Positions 8,310-17,000 of a stretch of 64,000 nucleotides of DNA are shown one piece after another. This DNA comes from CBFFRJ01 sp051486985 (GTDB taxonomy: Bacteria > Pseudomonadota > Gammaproteobacteria > Enterobacterales > Enterobacteriaceae), in NCBI RefSeq assembly GCF_051486985.1, contig NZ_JAHVDV010000015.1, forward strand, positions 49,342 through 113,341, given 5' to 3'. Under the pieces are notes generated by a model that saw nothing but the letters and a program-made list of their open reading frames with translations, was not told the origin of the DNA and ran no database searches. The position numbers and the translations under genes were made by a program. Position 1 is the stretch's first letter. Every line of letters starts with the position of its first letter.

Positions 8310-9112
8310 GACTGTGGCGCAACCGGGATAACGGAGCCGTTGTAGGTTTTACGAATAAATTCGGCCACCTGCGGCGAGGTCAGATCTTTTGCCAGCGCTT
8401 TAATACGTGGGTCACTGGCAAGCGCCGGGGTGGTGACCAGGATATTGGCATACGGGTTATGGTCGGCACTCTCCAGACCCAGCGCATCTTTTGCCGGTGA
8501 GAGGCCCGCCTCCAGGGCATAGTTACCGTTGATAACCGCCAGCGCTACATCGTCCAGTGAGCGGGGGATCTGCGGTGATTCGACTTCCAGAATCTTCAGG
8601 TGTTTCGGGTTCTCAACGATATTTTTCGCAGTGGCCAGCGTACTTGCCGGATCGGTGAATTTCGCATCCAGTTTTATCAGGCCCTGGCTTTGCAACAGGA
8701 AGAGCGCGCGGCTCAGGTTGGTGACGTTGTTGGGCACCGCGACGGTTGCGCCATCCGGCACGGATTTAAAATCTTTGTACTGGCGCGAGTAAATACCCAG
8801 CGGTTCGATATGCACCGTGGCGGCGACGGCAAAGGTTTTACCCAACGCCTTTTCCTGACTCTTCAGATAGGGCACATGCTGGAAGTAGTTGGCATCCACG
8901 TCGCCGCTCGCCAGCAGCTCGTTGGCATTTGCTCCGCTGGTCAGTTCAACAATGTTGATATCCAGCGTCGGGTCAATTTTTTTAACGTAATTTAAGATCT
9001 CGGCGTGTGGCACCGGATCGGCGGCGATACGCAGTGCTTCTGCCTGAGCGCTACTCCAGGCGAGAGAAAGAGACAACGACACCCCTGCCAGTTTAAATGC
9101 GGCATATTTCAT
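8306..9112 (-). CDS. MetQ/NlpA-family periplasmic substrate-binding protein
   Basis: This 268-residue protein has a Sec signal peptide of about 24 residues ending SSAQA|EALRIAADP. There is no lipobox cysteine, so it should be a soluble periplasmic protein, unlike the lipoprotein MetQ of E. coli. The body matches NlpA/MetQ proteins (ANYFQHVPYL, VPNNVTNLSRAL, NGNYALEAGL). The ATG at 9112 has AAGGA eight bases upstream; an in-frame ATG at 9121 lies too close to the same site. It lies 26 bases after the oxygenase gene and overlaps the ATPase gene, so it is part of the same operon. Confidence 0.87.
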   Translation of the reverse strand: MKYAAFKLAGVSLSLSLAWSSAQAEALRIAADPVPHAEILNYVKKIDPTLDINIVELTSGANANELLASGDVDANYFQHVPYLKSQEKALGKTFAVAATVHIEPLGIYSRQYKDFKSVPDGATVAVPNNVTNLSRALFLLQSQGLIKLDAKFTDPASTLATAKNIVENPKHLKILEVESPQIPRSLDDVALAVINGNYALEAGLSPAKDALGLESADHNPYANILVTTPALASDPRIKALAKDLTSPQVAEFIRKTYNGSVIPVAPQS

Positions 9113-9138
9113 GATGCTCATCCTTATATTGTTATGAG

Positions 9139-10167
9139 TTATACGATCAGTTGTTCACTGCGTTCGCGCAGCACATCGCGGTAATAGCGCTCGGCAACAT
9201 CCGGGTGGGAACGCAAGCGGCCCTTCAGGTAGTTCCAGCCAACGTCCCGTAACAGTGGGTTTTGAGGATCGCTTTCCGGCCCCCGGGCTTCACGTGCCAG
9301 CGATTCAGGCAGTGCGTATACCGGGACAACGGCGTCCAGTTGCGCGCCCAGAAAGAACGCAATGGAGAGGCGCTCCTGCCCGGCCGGCGGCGACGTCACA
9401 CGATGCACAGTGGCCCGCAGATAGCCGTTGGTCGCCAGTTCCAGCAGTTCACCAATGTTGACTACGAAGCTGCCGGGCAGTGGGATGGCCTCAATCCAGT
9501 TATTGGGGGAAACTTCGACCTCTAACCCTTTTTGCTCGTCCTGCAACAGGAAGCTCAAAAAGCCGGAATCTTTGTGGGCACCAACGCCCTGGCTGCTTCG
9601 GGTCCCCTCCTGACCGGGATAGCGAATCAACTTGATGTGTTCGTTGGGTTTCTCGCCATAGAGCGCATCAAAGGCATTGGCAGGGAGCTGTAATGCTTCG
9701 GCAAAGGCGCGCAGTAACACAACGGCCATGTCGGTCATCGATTTTTGCCAGGCAAGCAGGGTGCTTTTTAACGCCGGTTGCTCCGCAGGCCAAAGATTCG
9801 GCCCCTGTAACCGACCCCAGCGGGGGGCGCTCTCGCTTAACGCCAGTGCGGGACGCTCTGCGCCAATATCAAACTGTTCGCGCCAGTCCGGTTTACCGCG
9901 GGTCAGCTCTGAGGCGGCACGGTTGTATCCGCGAAAATGGGGGGAGTTGATCATCGCTACCTGCTGTTTTTGCTCCTCGTTTAGGGCAAAAAAGCGGCGG
10001 GCTTCCTGTTGAACGGTGTACTGAAGCGCGTCATTCACACCGTGGTGTGTGAGATAGAAGAAACCAATATCGCGCGCGGCGGTGCGCAATTGCACAAGGA
10101 AAGCATCGCGTTCAGCGGGATTGAAGTACCGCGCCAGGCTGAGGATAGGTAAGGTGGTGGCGTTCAT
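9139..10167 (-). CDS. 2OG-Fe(II) oxygenase, isopenicillin N synthase family
   Basis: This 342-residue non-haem iron enzyme has an N-terminal DIOX_N-type domain (ARDIGFFYLTHHGV) and a C-terminal double-stranded beta-helix. It has the iron triad H198-x-D200 and H255 and the Arg-x-Ser motif (R266-L-S268) that binds the 2-oxoglutarate or substrate carboxylate. It is the first gene of a minus-strand operon with MetQ-, MetN- and MetI-like genes. It therefore probably oxidises the imported compound or a product of it, possibly an organosulfur compound. GGAG precedes the ATG. An upstream Cys-codon-rich frame overlaps its start in another frame. The reaction is unknown. Confidence 0.85.
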   Translation of the reverse strand: MNATTLPILSLARYFNPAERDAFLVQLRTAARDIGFFYLTHHGVNDALQYTVQQEARRFFALNEEQKQQVAMINSPHFRGYNRAASELTRGKPDWREQFDIGAERPALALSESAPRWGRLQGPNLWPAEQPALKSTLLAWQKSMTDMAVVLLRAFAEALQLPANAFDALYGEKPNEHIKLIRYPGQEGTRSSQGVGAHKDSGFLSFLLQDEQKGLEVEVSPNNWIEAIPLPGSFVVNIGELLELATNGYLRATVHRVTSPPAGQERLSIAFFLGAQLDAVVPVYALPESLAREARGPESDPQNPLLRDVGWNYLKGRLRSHPDVAERYYRDVLRERSEQLIV

Positions 10168-10243
10168 TATGTTCTCCGGATAAGGGGTCGCAGGTGTTAA
10201 TGCTTTTCAGGGGACGGGGTCTGGCACAACAGCAGCGCATCAT
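10112..10243 (-). CDS. Candidate Cys-rich leader peptide upstream of oxygenase operon
   Basis: This is an unrecognised 43-codon frame. It opens with ATG ATG seven bases after a good GAGGA ribosome binding site and encodes M-M-R-C-C-C-A-R-P, with three consecutive Cys codons at positions 4-6 and another Cys at 18. It overlaps the start of the oxygenase gene (ATG at 10167) in a different frame and ends 56 bases inside it. Position and composition resemble leader peptides that sense an amino acid by ribosome stalling, here cysteine, ahead of a probable sulfur-compound operon. Metal sensing by the peptide is an alternative. No clear terminator hairpin is seen, so any mechanism would be translational or Rho-based. 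Translation is unproven. Confidence 0.45.
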   Translation of the reverse strand: MMRCCCARPRPLKSINTCDPLSGEHNERHHLTYPQPGAVLQSR

Positions 10244-10372
10244 GATGCTTTCCTCACATGTGGTTTAACGCCAGCTTGCCCTAAGCCCAGCCATTCAACC
10301 AATAACGTTCTTTTCTAATTTATGTCGGCGTGGGGTTCGTTGCTTTTGCGAAAAACAGATAAGGCGTGGCAG

Positions 10373-10401
10373 TTGCGGTGGCCGGATAAATTCGTTATGA
10401 T
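10373..10401 (+). promoter_or_regulatory. Sigma-70 promoter of rpmE2-rpmJ2
   Basis: TTGCGG (10373-10378) and TATGAT (10396-10401) are separated by exactly 17 bases, upstream of the Zur box and the rpmE2 start. The predicted transcription start is near 10408, inside the Zur operator. Confidence 0.7.
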
Positions 10402-10404
10402 TTT

Positions 10405-10419
10405 TGTTATGTTATAACA
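10405..10419. promoter_or_regulatory. Zur box controlling rpmE2-rpmJ2
   Basis: TGTTATGTTATAACA matches the enterobacterial Zur core (TGTTAT-N3-ATAACA) in both half sites. It lies directly after the -10 element and covers the predicted start of transcription. Zinc-loaded Zur would therefore block the promoter and zinc starvation would release it, as known for ykgMO in E. coli. Confidence 0.8.
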
Positions 10420-10436
10420 AAACATGTGAGAGTAAG

Positions 10437-10697
10437 ATGAAACCCGATATTCACCCGTACTACCGTACCGTGGTGTTTCATGACACCAGCGCGGATCAGT
10501 ACGTTAAAGTAGGCTCGACCATTAAGACCGATCGTGAGATTGAACTGGAGGGCAAGACCTATCCTTACGTCACGCTGGATGTGTCATCAGCGTCGCATCC
10601 GTATTACACGGGCAAGCAGAAGGTGGTGGGAACCGAAGGCAGCGCAGCCCGTTTCCAGCAGCGTTATGGCCGTTTTCTTGGCACCAGGCGGGACTAA
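10437..10697 (+). CDS. rpmE2: 50S ribosomal protein L31 type B (zinc-independent paralogue)
   Basis: This 86-residue protein is homologous to E. coli YkgM (RpmE2). It starts MKPDIHPYYRTVVFHDTS and lacks the Cys cluster of the zinc-binding L31. Under zinc starvation this form replaces RpmE on the ribosome and frees zinc. The ATG at 10437 is chosen over an upstream TTG at 10404 because that one lies within the operator and promoter region. It forms an operon with rpmJ2, four bases downstream, behind a Zur-controlled promoter. Confidence 0.95.
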   Translation: MKPDIHPYYRTVVFHDTSADQYVKVGSTIKTDREIELEGKTYPYVTLDVSSASHPYYTGKQKVVGTEGSAARFQQRYGRFLGTRRD

Positions 10698-10700
10698 ACT

Positions 10701-10841
10701 ATGCAGGTACTGAACTCTTTACGCAGTGCAAAACAACGCCACCCTGACTGTCAGATAGTCAGACGCAAGGGGCGTATTTATGTGATCTGCAAATCTAACC
10801 CGCGCTTTAAAGCGGTTCAGGGTCGAAAAAAAAGAGGTTAA
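10701..10841 (+). CDS. rpmJ2: 50S ribosomal protein L36 type B
   Basis: This 46-residue basic protein, beginning MQVLNSLRSAKQRHPDCQ, is nearly identical to E. coli YkgO (RpmJ2). Like that protein it has only two cysteines and not the C3H zinc ribbon of RpmJ, so it can replace L36 without zinc. It follows rpmE2 by three bases and is co-transcribed. Its TAA overlaps the stop of the convergent acetyltransferase gene: the two stops share the central TTAA at 10838-10841. Confidence 0.93.
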   Translation: MQVLNSLRSAKQRHPDCQIVRRKGRIYVICKSNPRFKAVQGRKKRG

Positions 10842-11539
10842 CGACGATACGCTTCGAGAGTGTGTCGTTGCCTGCCGTCGGCCGAGAAGTTGTCGGCGGC
10901 AAGCCATTTTCTGAACGCCTGGTCTAACTGCGGCCATTCACCGTCAATAACTGAAAACCAGTCGGTATCCCGGTTGCGGCCCTTCGCAACCAGAGCCTGA
11001 CGAAAACGCCCTTCATACTGAAAACCTAACCGCAGTGCAGCACGCCTTGAGGGTTCGTTAAGGCTGTTGCATTTCCACTCATAGCGGCGATAGCCCAGCG
11101 TTTCCATAACGTAATGCATTAACAGCCACTGTGCTTCCGTCGCAGCGACCGTTCGCGTAAGCAGGGGCGAGAAATGCACGCTTCCTACCTCCACCACGCC
11201 ATTAGCGGCATCAATGCGCATCAGTGAGAGAGAGCCGACCGGAGACTGCCTTCGCGTATCAATCACGGCAAAATGAAGAGGATCCTGTAATTCGCACACG
11301 CTGGCGACCCATGCACTGAAGGATGCCAGATCCTGATCCGGTTCACGCAAAAGCCAGGTCCAGCTGCGCGTATCGCCAGCAAGGCTGTGCGCTGCGAAAA
11401 GGGCAGGTGCATGACCGACCTGAAGGGGCTCCAGACGGCAATATTGTCCCTCAAGCGTGACGCGCTGCGGAAAAGGGCGTGGCTGCCAGTCGGGCAGGGC
11501 ATCCCCCACCGGTTGTCCGTACTGATTGCGTTGATTCAT
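10838..11539 (-). CDS. GNAT-family N-acetyltransferase (RimJ/RimL-like)
   Basis: This 233-residue protein has a GNAT fold typical of the RimL-like branch (GSLSLMRID, then EWKCNSLNEPSRRAALRLGFQYEGRFRQ, which covers the acetyl-CoA site and terminal strands). RimJ/L relatives acetylate protein N-termini, while others in this branch act on small molecules or other proteins, so the substrate is uncertain. It converges on rpmJ2 with overlapping stop codons. A likely single-gene transcript, since ylaC starts 626 bases further along and reads the same way. Confidence 0.8.
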   Translation of the reverse strand: MNQRNQYGQPVGDALPDWQPRPFPQRVTLEGQYCRLEPLQVGHAPALFAAHSLAGDTRSWTWLLREPDQDLASFSAWVASVCELQDPLHFAVIDTRRQSPVGSLSLMRIDAANGVVEVGSVHFSPLLTRTVAATEAQWLLMHYVMETLGYRRYEWKCNSLNEPSRRAALRLGFQYEGRFRQALVAKGRNRDTDWFSVIDGEWPQLDQAFRKWLAADNFSADGRQRHTLEAYRR

Positions 11540-11694
11540 TGTCTCTCCCCTATGTCATCAACCCAGCGTAAAGCGTTGCGGGTTGGATAAAAAGAGCCAC
11601 AATGAACAATTTTTACGGTGCCATTTTGGGATGCTGTCCCTTCGTCGGTCTTTGCGTTTATGCCCGAATGCGCTGCGGTGAGACACCCAGGTTC

Positions 11695-12165
11695 TTACTG
11701 AGCGGCATCTTGTCTGGAAAGCGTGAAAACATCGTAAAACGAGAGTTCGCCTTTGCGGGCAATCATTTTCTGCAGTTGGGTTTTGCTCTCAACATCCACG
11801 CCCGGGGAACTGAGGATGGCGCTGATTAACTCCTGAGGAACAAAACGGGTGTTATACCATTCGCCGTTATAGCAAACGCGAAAGTCCAGAACATCGATAT
11901 CGTCGTAACGATAACGTGGGGAGACATCGAAGAAGAAGAAGGCGTTGAGCAGGCCAAACAGCACCACCAGCAGCCAGACTGAGTCTTCAAGCGTTTCTGA
12001 TAGCAGCATAACCGCGAGTGTCGCAAAAAAAGCGAGGTACATGCCGACAAAAAGCCCGGGGTGTTTGCGTATAAAGCTGATGCTAAACCGTGGACGATTG
12101 TCACGCTTTTCGCGCTGGTTAATATCGTCAATGGTTTCGCTGAGCAGCCGCTGGATCTCTGTCAT
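11695..12165 (-). CDS. ylaC: Inner membrane protein YlaC
   Basis: This 156-residue protein is collinear with E. coli YlaC. The N-terminal cytoplasmic stretch (MTEIQRLLSETIDD) is followed by two adjacent TM helices (about 38-58 and 63-80) and a conserved C-terminal cytoplasmic part (DIDVLDFRVCYNGEWYNTRF). Function unknown; the name rests on similarity and on its position before maa and hha. No partner gene overlaps it. Confidence 0.92.
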   Translation of the reverse strand: MTEIQRLLSETIDDINQREKRDNRPRFSISFIRKHPGLFVGMYLAFFATLAVMLLSETLEDSVWLLVVLFGLLNAFFFFDVSPRYRYDDIDVLDFRVCYNGEWYNTRFVPQELISAILSSPGVDVESKTQLQKMIARKGELSFYDVFTLSRQDAAQ

Positions 12166-12264
12166 CTGGCGCCTTGTATGATCTGATATGCTGGGGAATG
12201 CGATATTTTAAGTTGCCATAATGTGTGAAAAAAGTAACAGTTGTGCGGCAAAAAATGATAACAG

Positions 12265-12831
12265 TTACGCCTTTTGCTCTGGCAAGGTTTTGATCACACG
12301 AGCCGGATTGCCGCCCACCACGGTATTGGCAGCAACATCTTTCACGACAACCGCACCGGAGGCAATGACGGCGTTATCGCCGATCGTGACGCCGGGATTG
12401 ATCACCGCGCGCCCGCCTATCCAGACGTTATTGCCGATGCGTACGGGCTTACCGAATTCGAAACCGCTATTACGCTCAGTGGCATCCAACGGATGCGTTG
12501 CGGTGTAAATATGCACCCCTGGCGCCAGCATGCAGTTATCACCAATATGAATAGGGCATACATCGAGCATCACGCAATCAAAATTAGCGTAAAACGCTTC
12601 ACCTAAATAAATATTGTAGCCGTAGTCGCAACGAAAGCTGGGTTCAATATATGCTCCGCGACTCTGGCCCAATAATTCTTCAAGTATGGCGTTACGCTCG
12701 GCTTTGTCGTGCGGGCTGGAGTGATTATAACGGTGAAGTAAGGCTCTGGCATGCAGTCGATCAGCGCGCAGCGTCTCATCGGCAGGCTGATAGGGAAGGC
12801 CCGAAATCATTTTTTGTTTTTCTTCATTCAT
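12265..12831 (-). CDS. maa: Maltose O-acetyltransferase
   Basis: This 188-residue hexapeptide-repeat acetyltransferase transfers acetyl from acetyl-CoA to the 6-OH of maltose and glucose in the cytoplasm. It has left-handed beta-helix repeats (IGDNCMLAPGVHIYTATHPLD, IGNNVWIGGRAVINPGVTIG) and the catalytic His in TATHP. The start at 12831 (MNEEKQKMISG) aligns with E. coli Maa; a longer frame upstream has no matching homology. The intergenic region upstream has a short tandem repeat. Confidence 0.92.
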   Translation of the reverse strand: MNEEKQKMISGLPYQPADETLRADRLHARALLHRYNHSSPHDKAERNAILEELLGQSRGAYIEPSFRCDYGYNIYLGEAFYANFDCVMLDVCPIHIGDNCMLAPGVHIYTATHPLDATERNSGFEFGKPVRIGNNVWIGGRAVINPGVTIGDNAVIASGAVVVKDVAANTVVGGNPARVIKTLPEQKA

Positions 12832-12846
12832 GAAGATAACGCGCAC

Positions 12847-12874
12847 CTGTTAAAGCCTGTTAAAGCCTGTTAAT
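12847..12874. repeat. 10-bp tandem repeat, about 2.8 copies
   Basis: The unit CCTGTTAAAG occurs at 12847 and 12857 and partly at 12867, between the divergence point upstream of maa and the hha 3' end. It is short and perfect, so probably a polymerase-slippage product. It lies within the maa leader or promoter region. Confidence 0.8.
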
Positions 12875-12903
12875 ACGAAAGCCATAATAAATGTTGGCAA
12901 AGA

Positions 12904-13122
12904 TTAGCGTACAAATTTCCATACGGAGGAAGGAATTTTGTCATAAAGCTTATTCATGGTGAGTTCCGCCAGGCGGTGGTCGGCTGCTGAATAAAACACC
13001 GTTAGTTCATCATCCGGCAGTTCGTATTTATTTTTTTCAATAACGCGTTCCAGGGTGTCAATTGACTGACAGCGTCGTAAACGCATCAAATAATCAACTT
13101 TGGTTAATGGCTTTTCGGACAT
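12904..13122 (-). CDS. hha: Haemolysin expression modulator Hha
   Basis: This 72-residue protein begins MSEKPLTKVDYLMRLRRCQS and is almost identical to E. coli Hha. Hha is a small nucleoid-associated protein that binds H-NS and modulates silencing of horizontally acquired genes and biofilm-related genes. The conserved basic surface residues and charged C-terminus (SVWKFVR) are present. It lies 26 bases after tomB on the same strand, the usual tomB-hha operon, in which TomB oxidises and destabilises Hha in a toxin-antitoxin-like manner. Confidence 0.96.
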   Translation of the reverse strand: MSEKPLTKVDYLMRLRRCQSIDTLERVIEKNKYELPDDELTVFYSAADHRLAELTMNKLYDKIPSSVWKFVR

Positions 13123-13148
13123 AACTTTACCTTTACTGGTTGTAATAT

Positions 13149-13523
13149 TTAACAGGAATGGCTAACAGGGTGAGCCTTGCTCACATTCACAAAACAGCGA
13201 AACAGGCGATTGCCTGATTGACGCCATTTCTGCAAGTCTAGTGTGTTGATACCGTAACTACTGAACAGCATAAACGTATCATCAAGGTATTCGTCTATCT
13301 GCTCAATCAGCTTATTATCTTCATTATACTTAATTTTATAATTAAGTGCGAAGGTTGCGATATGCTCGATCAACTCATTTAACTGTAAGTTGATTGCAGA
13401 CGTAGGATCATTAACCCATCCATGATGACTTTCTTCAAGATTGACGAGACAGTCATGGTACAACGTTTCGCAGAGAAATTTAAGCTGTGCGATATCATGC
13501 CTTTTTGGCGAGTATTCGTCCAT
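13149..13523 (-). CDS. tomB: Hha toxicity modulator TomB
   Basis: This 124-residue protein (MDEYSPKRHDIAQLKFLCET) is collinear with E. coli TomB (YbaJ), the antidote partner of Hha. Reported action in E. coli is oxygen-dependent oxidation of a conserved Hha cysteine. Here Hha retains a Cys in RLRRCQS. The ATG at 13523 is used; a GTG one codon upstream is also in frame. It is first in the tomB-hha operon. Confidence 0.95.
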   Translation of the reverse strand: MDEYSPKRHDIAQLKFLCETLYHDCLVNLEESHHGWVNDPTSAINLQLNELIEHIATFALNYKIKYNEDNKLIEQIDEYLDDTFMLFSSYGINTLDLQKWRQSGNRLFRCFVNVSKAHPVSHSC

Positions 13524-13653
13524 CACGCATCCCCTTCTGAGTCGATTTTTTTACTAATTTAAACACTGCTCGGGATGGAAACTTCTGATCTGACCAGAAG
13601 CATAAGCTGCTTTCTGCATTGATTTAACTATAAGCCAGTCTTAAAGAGATTTC

Positions 13654-13839
13654 ATGGCGCTATTACGAAAAATTACAATTAATCCTTACCTTCTCCAGCG
13701 AGGCGCTGGAACCCCATTCATAAAGGCAATTTTACGCACTGACTACGTGGAGAAAGCTGAGCAACATCTCTTAAACTTCATCAGGTTAGCAAAAGCAACA
13801 CGCTATTTGACTAATATAAACGATCGAAAACGAGAATAA
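13654..13839 (+). CDS. Small hypothetical ORF between tomB and acrB
   Basis: This 61-codon frame, beginning MALLRKITINPYLLQRGAGT, has an AAAGAGA stretch six bases before the ATG that could act as a ribosome binding site. I recognise no family. The product is basic with no signal peptide or TM helix. Codons are richer in rare ones (CGA, ATA, AGG) than in neighbouring genes, and the surrounding 513-base interval is AT-rich. It may be a recently acquired or spurious frame. Confidence 0.25.
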   Translation: MALLRKITINPYLLQRGAGTPFIKAILRTDYVEKAEQHLLNFIRLAKATRYLTNINDRKRE

Positions 13840-14003
13840 CCAGGAACATTCTTACTTAAAGAGATTGTACCAGTTCATTAAGAATAATACCTGGATATAT
13901 AAAATACAGTTTCAATGCCGTATTAATTCTAAGCCTAATTGATGATTCATAAAATAAACAGTCAGACAATAAGAGCATTTAATGATACGTGTAACGGAGA
14001 TGA

Positions 14004-14030
14004 AAAAGGCCGCTTACGCGGCCTTTTCTT
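14004..14030. terminator. Rho-independent terminator of acrAB (bidirectional)
   Basis: A perfect 10-bp stem AAAAGGCCGC/GCGGCCTTTT surrounds the loop TTAC. T-runs sit on both sides (TTTTCTTTT on plus, TTTTT on minus), so it can stop transcription either way. It lies 10 bases after the acrB stop. Confidence 0.9.
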
Positions 14031-14039
14031 TTAAGGTTT

Positions 14040-17000
14040 TCAGTGTTGCTCAACCTTATGGCTGTGCTCCACATCTTCATTTTTACGGCTAAATCGACGG
14101 CGTACCACCACGAAGAAGACCGGAACGAAGAAGATGGCCAGTACCGTTGCGGTGATCATACCACCCATTACGCCAGTACCGACTGCGTTCTGTGCGCCGG
14201 AACCAGCACCAGAGCTGATAACCAGCGGCAGAACCCCAAGGATAAACGCCAGCGACGTCATCAGAATAGGACGCAGACGCATACGCACCGCTTCCAGGGT
14301 GGCTTCAATAAGCCCTTTGCCTTCTTTATCCATAAGGTCTTTGGCGAATTCCACGATAAGAATCGCGTTCTTCGCCGACAGGCCAATGGTTGTCAGCAGA
14401 CCTACCTGGAAATAGACGTCGTTCGTCAGTCCGCGGAAGGTTGCTGCCAGCAGCGCACCGATGACACCGAGGGGAACAACCAGCATAACGGAGAACGGAA
14501 TCGACCAGCTTTCATACAAAGCGGCCAGACACAGGAACACCACGATTAACGAGATGGCATACAGGGCAGGGCCCTGGTTGCCGGACAGACGTTCCTGATA
14601 GGACATCCCCGTCCAGTCGTAACCAATACCGGTCGGTAATTTACCGGCCAGCTCTTCCATCATCGACATGGCTTCACCCGTACTCTTACCAGGTGCAGCC
14701 TGACCGAGGATTTCCATGGACGGTAAGCCGTTGTAACGTTCCAGACGCGGTGAACCGTATTCCCAATGCGACGTCGAGAATGCAGAGAAAGGCACCATCT
14801 GTCCGTCAGAACCACGTACATACCACTTGCCGATGTCGTCTGGCAGCATGCGGTATTTTGCCTCTGACATCAGATAGACTTTTTTCACGCGGCCACGGTC
14901 GATAAAGTCGTTCACATAGCTACCGCCCCATGCTGCGCCCAGCGTGGTATTGATATCGCTAAGTGAAACGCCCAGCGCCTGTGCTTTTTCCTGATCGATA
15001 TTGATCTTGAATTGCGGTGTATCTTCCAGACCGTTCGGACGGACGCCAACAAGCAGATCGGGATGTTTTGCAATCTCACCGAATAACTGATTACGCGCCT
15101 GCATCAGTTTGTCGTGACCAAGGTTCGCCTGGTCAATCAACTGGAAGTCAAAACCGGTTGCCGTACCCAGCTCCACAATCGCGGGCAGGTTAAAGGCGAA
15201 GACCATTGCGTCCTTGATTTGTGAGAAGTGCGCACTTGCACGTCCTGCGATCGCCGGGACTTTATTTTCTTCACCCGGACGTTCATCCCAGTTTTTCAAC
15301 GAGACGAAGGCAAGACCGGTGTTCTGACCACGTCCCGAGAAGCCGAAGCCGTTAACGGTAAACACCGAGTTTACGTTAGCTTTTTCGTTGTCGAGGTAGT
15401 ACTTAGACACTTCATCCAGCACTTTCTGCGTACGTTCCTGGGTCGCGCCAGCCGGAAGCTGTGCCATGGTCAGGAATACGCCCTGGTCTTCATCAGGCAG
15501 GAACGAACTTGGCAGACGAACAAACAGCAGCGCCATGCCCACCACGATGATAACGTACAGAATCAGGTAGCGACCGGTACTACGCAGGATGTTACCCACG
15601 CTATCGGTGTAGTGGTGCGTACTCTTATCAAATACCCGGTTGAACCAGCCAAAGAATCCTTTCTTGTCTTCGCCATGATTACCTTTAGCCACCGGCTTGA
15701 GCATAGTCGCACACAGTGCTGGTGTCAGAATCAATGCCACCAGTACCGAGAGTACCATTGCAGAAACGATGGTGATGGAGAACTGACGGTAAATGGCACC
15801 GGTTGACCCTCCGAAGAAAGCCATCGGAATAAATACCGCCGACAGTACCATCGCGATACCCACCAGGGCGCCCTGAATCTGGCCCATGGATTTCCGCGTC
15901 GCTTCTTTAGGTGACAGCCCCTCTTCGGACATCACACGCTCAACGTTTTCTACCACCACGATGGCATCATCGACGAGCAGGCCGATCGCCAGCACCATAC
16001 CAAACATGGTCAGGGTGTTTATCGAATAGCCAAAGATAGAGAGGATGGCGAAGGTCCCAAGCAGAACGACAGGTACCGCGATAGTAGGAATCAGGGTCGC
16101 ACGGAAGTTTTGCAGGAACAGATACATAACCAGGAATACCAGTACGATCGCTTCAACCAGCGTTTTCACCACTTCGTTAATAGAGATCTTAACGAATGGG
16201 GTGGTGTCATACGGATACACCGCTTTCAAACCGTGCGGGAAGAACGGCTCCAGCTTGGCAATGGTCGCACGTACTGCACTAGCGGTATCCAGCGCGTTCG
16301 CACCAGTGGCAAGTTTAATACCCAGACCGGAAGCGGGTTGGCCGTTATAGCGAGCGATAACGTCATAGTTCTCGCCGCCAAGCTCAATCTTCGCCACATC
16401 ACGCAGACGTACCTGTGAACCATCCGGGTTCACTTTCAGCATGATTTTCCCAAACTCTTCTGTCGAGGTCAGACGGGTCTGCGCGATGATTGAGGCGTTC
16501 AACTGCTGGCCCTTCACCGGTGGAGTACCGCCCAACTGACCGGCCGCCACCTGGGCGTTCTGCGCTTTAATCGCGGTAATAACATCGACAGGAGTGAGAT
16601 TGAAATTGTTCAGTTTGGTCGGGTCCATCCAGATACGCATCGCATACTGCGCACCGAACAGCTGTACGTCACCCACGCCGGTAGTACGACTGACCGGGTC
16701 CTTGACGGTTGCGCCGACATAATCCGCAATATCTTCCTGAGTCATGGAACCGTCGGTACTGATCATACCGAGAACCATCAGGAAGCTACTGGAGGACTTC
16801 TCAACGCTAACACCCTGTTGCTGTACTTCCTGCGGTAACAACGGCATCGCCAGCTGCAGTTTATTCTGCACCTGAACCTGCGCGATATCCGCATCCGTAC
16901 CGGAATCAAAGGTGATAGTGATTTGTACAGTACCTGAAGAATCACTGGTGGAGGACATGTAGAGCAGGCCATCGATACCGTTCATGTTCTGTTCGATAAC

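Noticed and set aside
10168..10372. CysB or Cbl binding site for the oxygenase operon
   Set aside because: An AT-rich block lies near 10300-10325, but the CysB consensus is too loose to call by eye.
11602..11829. 75-codon plus-strand frame near the ylaC end
   Set aside because: Its second half is antisense to ylaC, and it has no family resemblance.
12848..12876. Tandem repeat as a phase-variable switch for maa
   Set aside because: It has only about three 10-bp units outside any coding frame. Length variation would not shift a reading frame, and a promoter effect is speculative.
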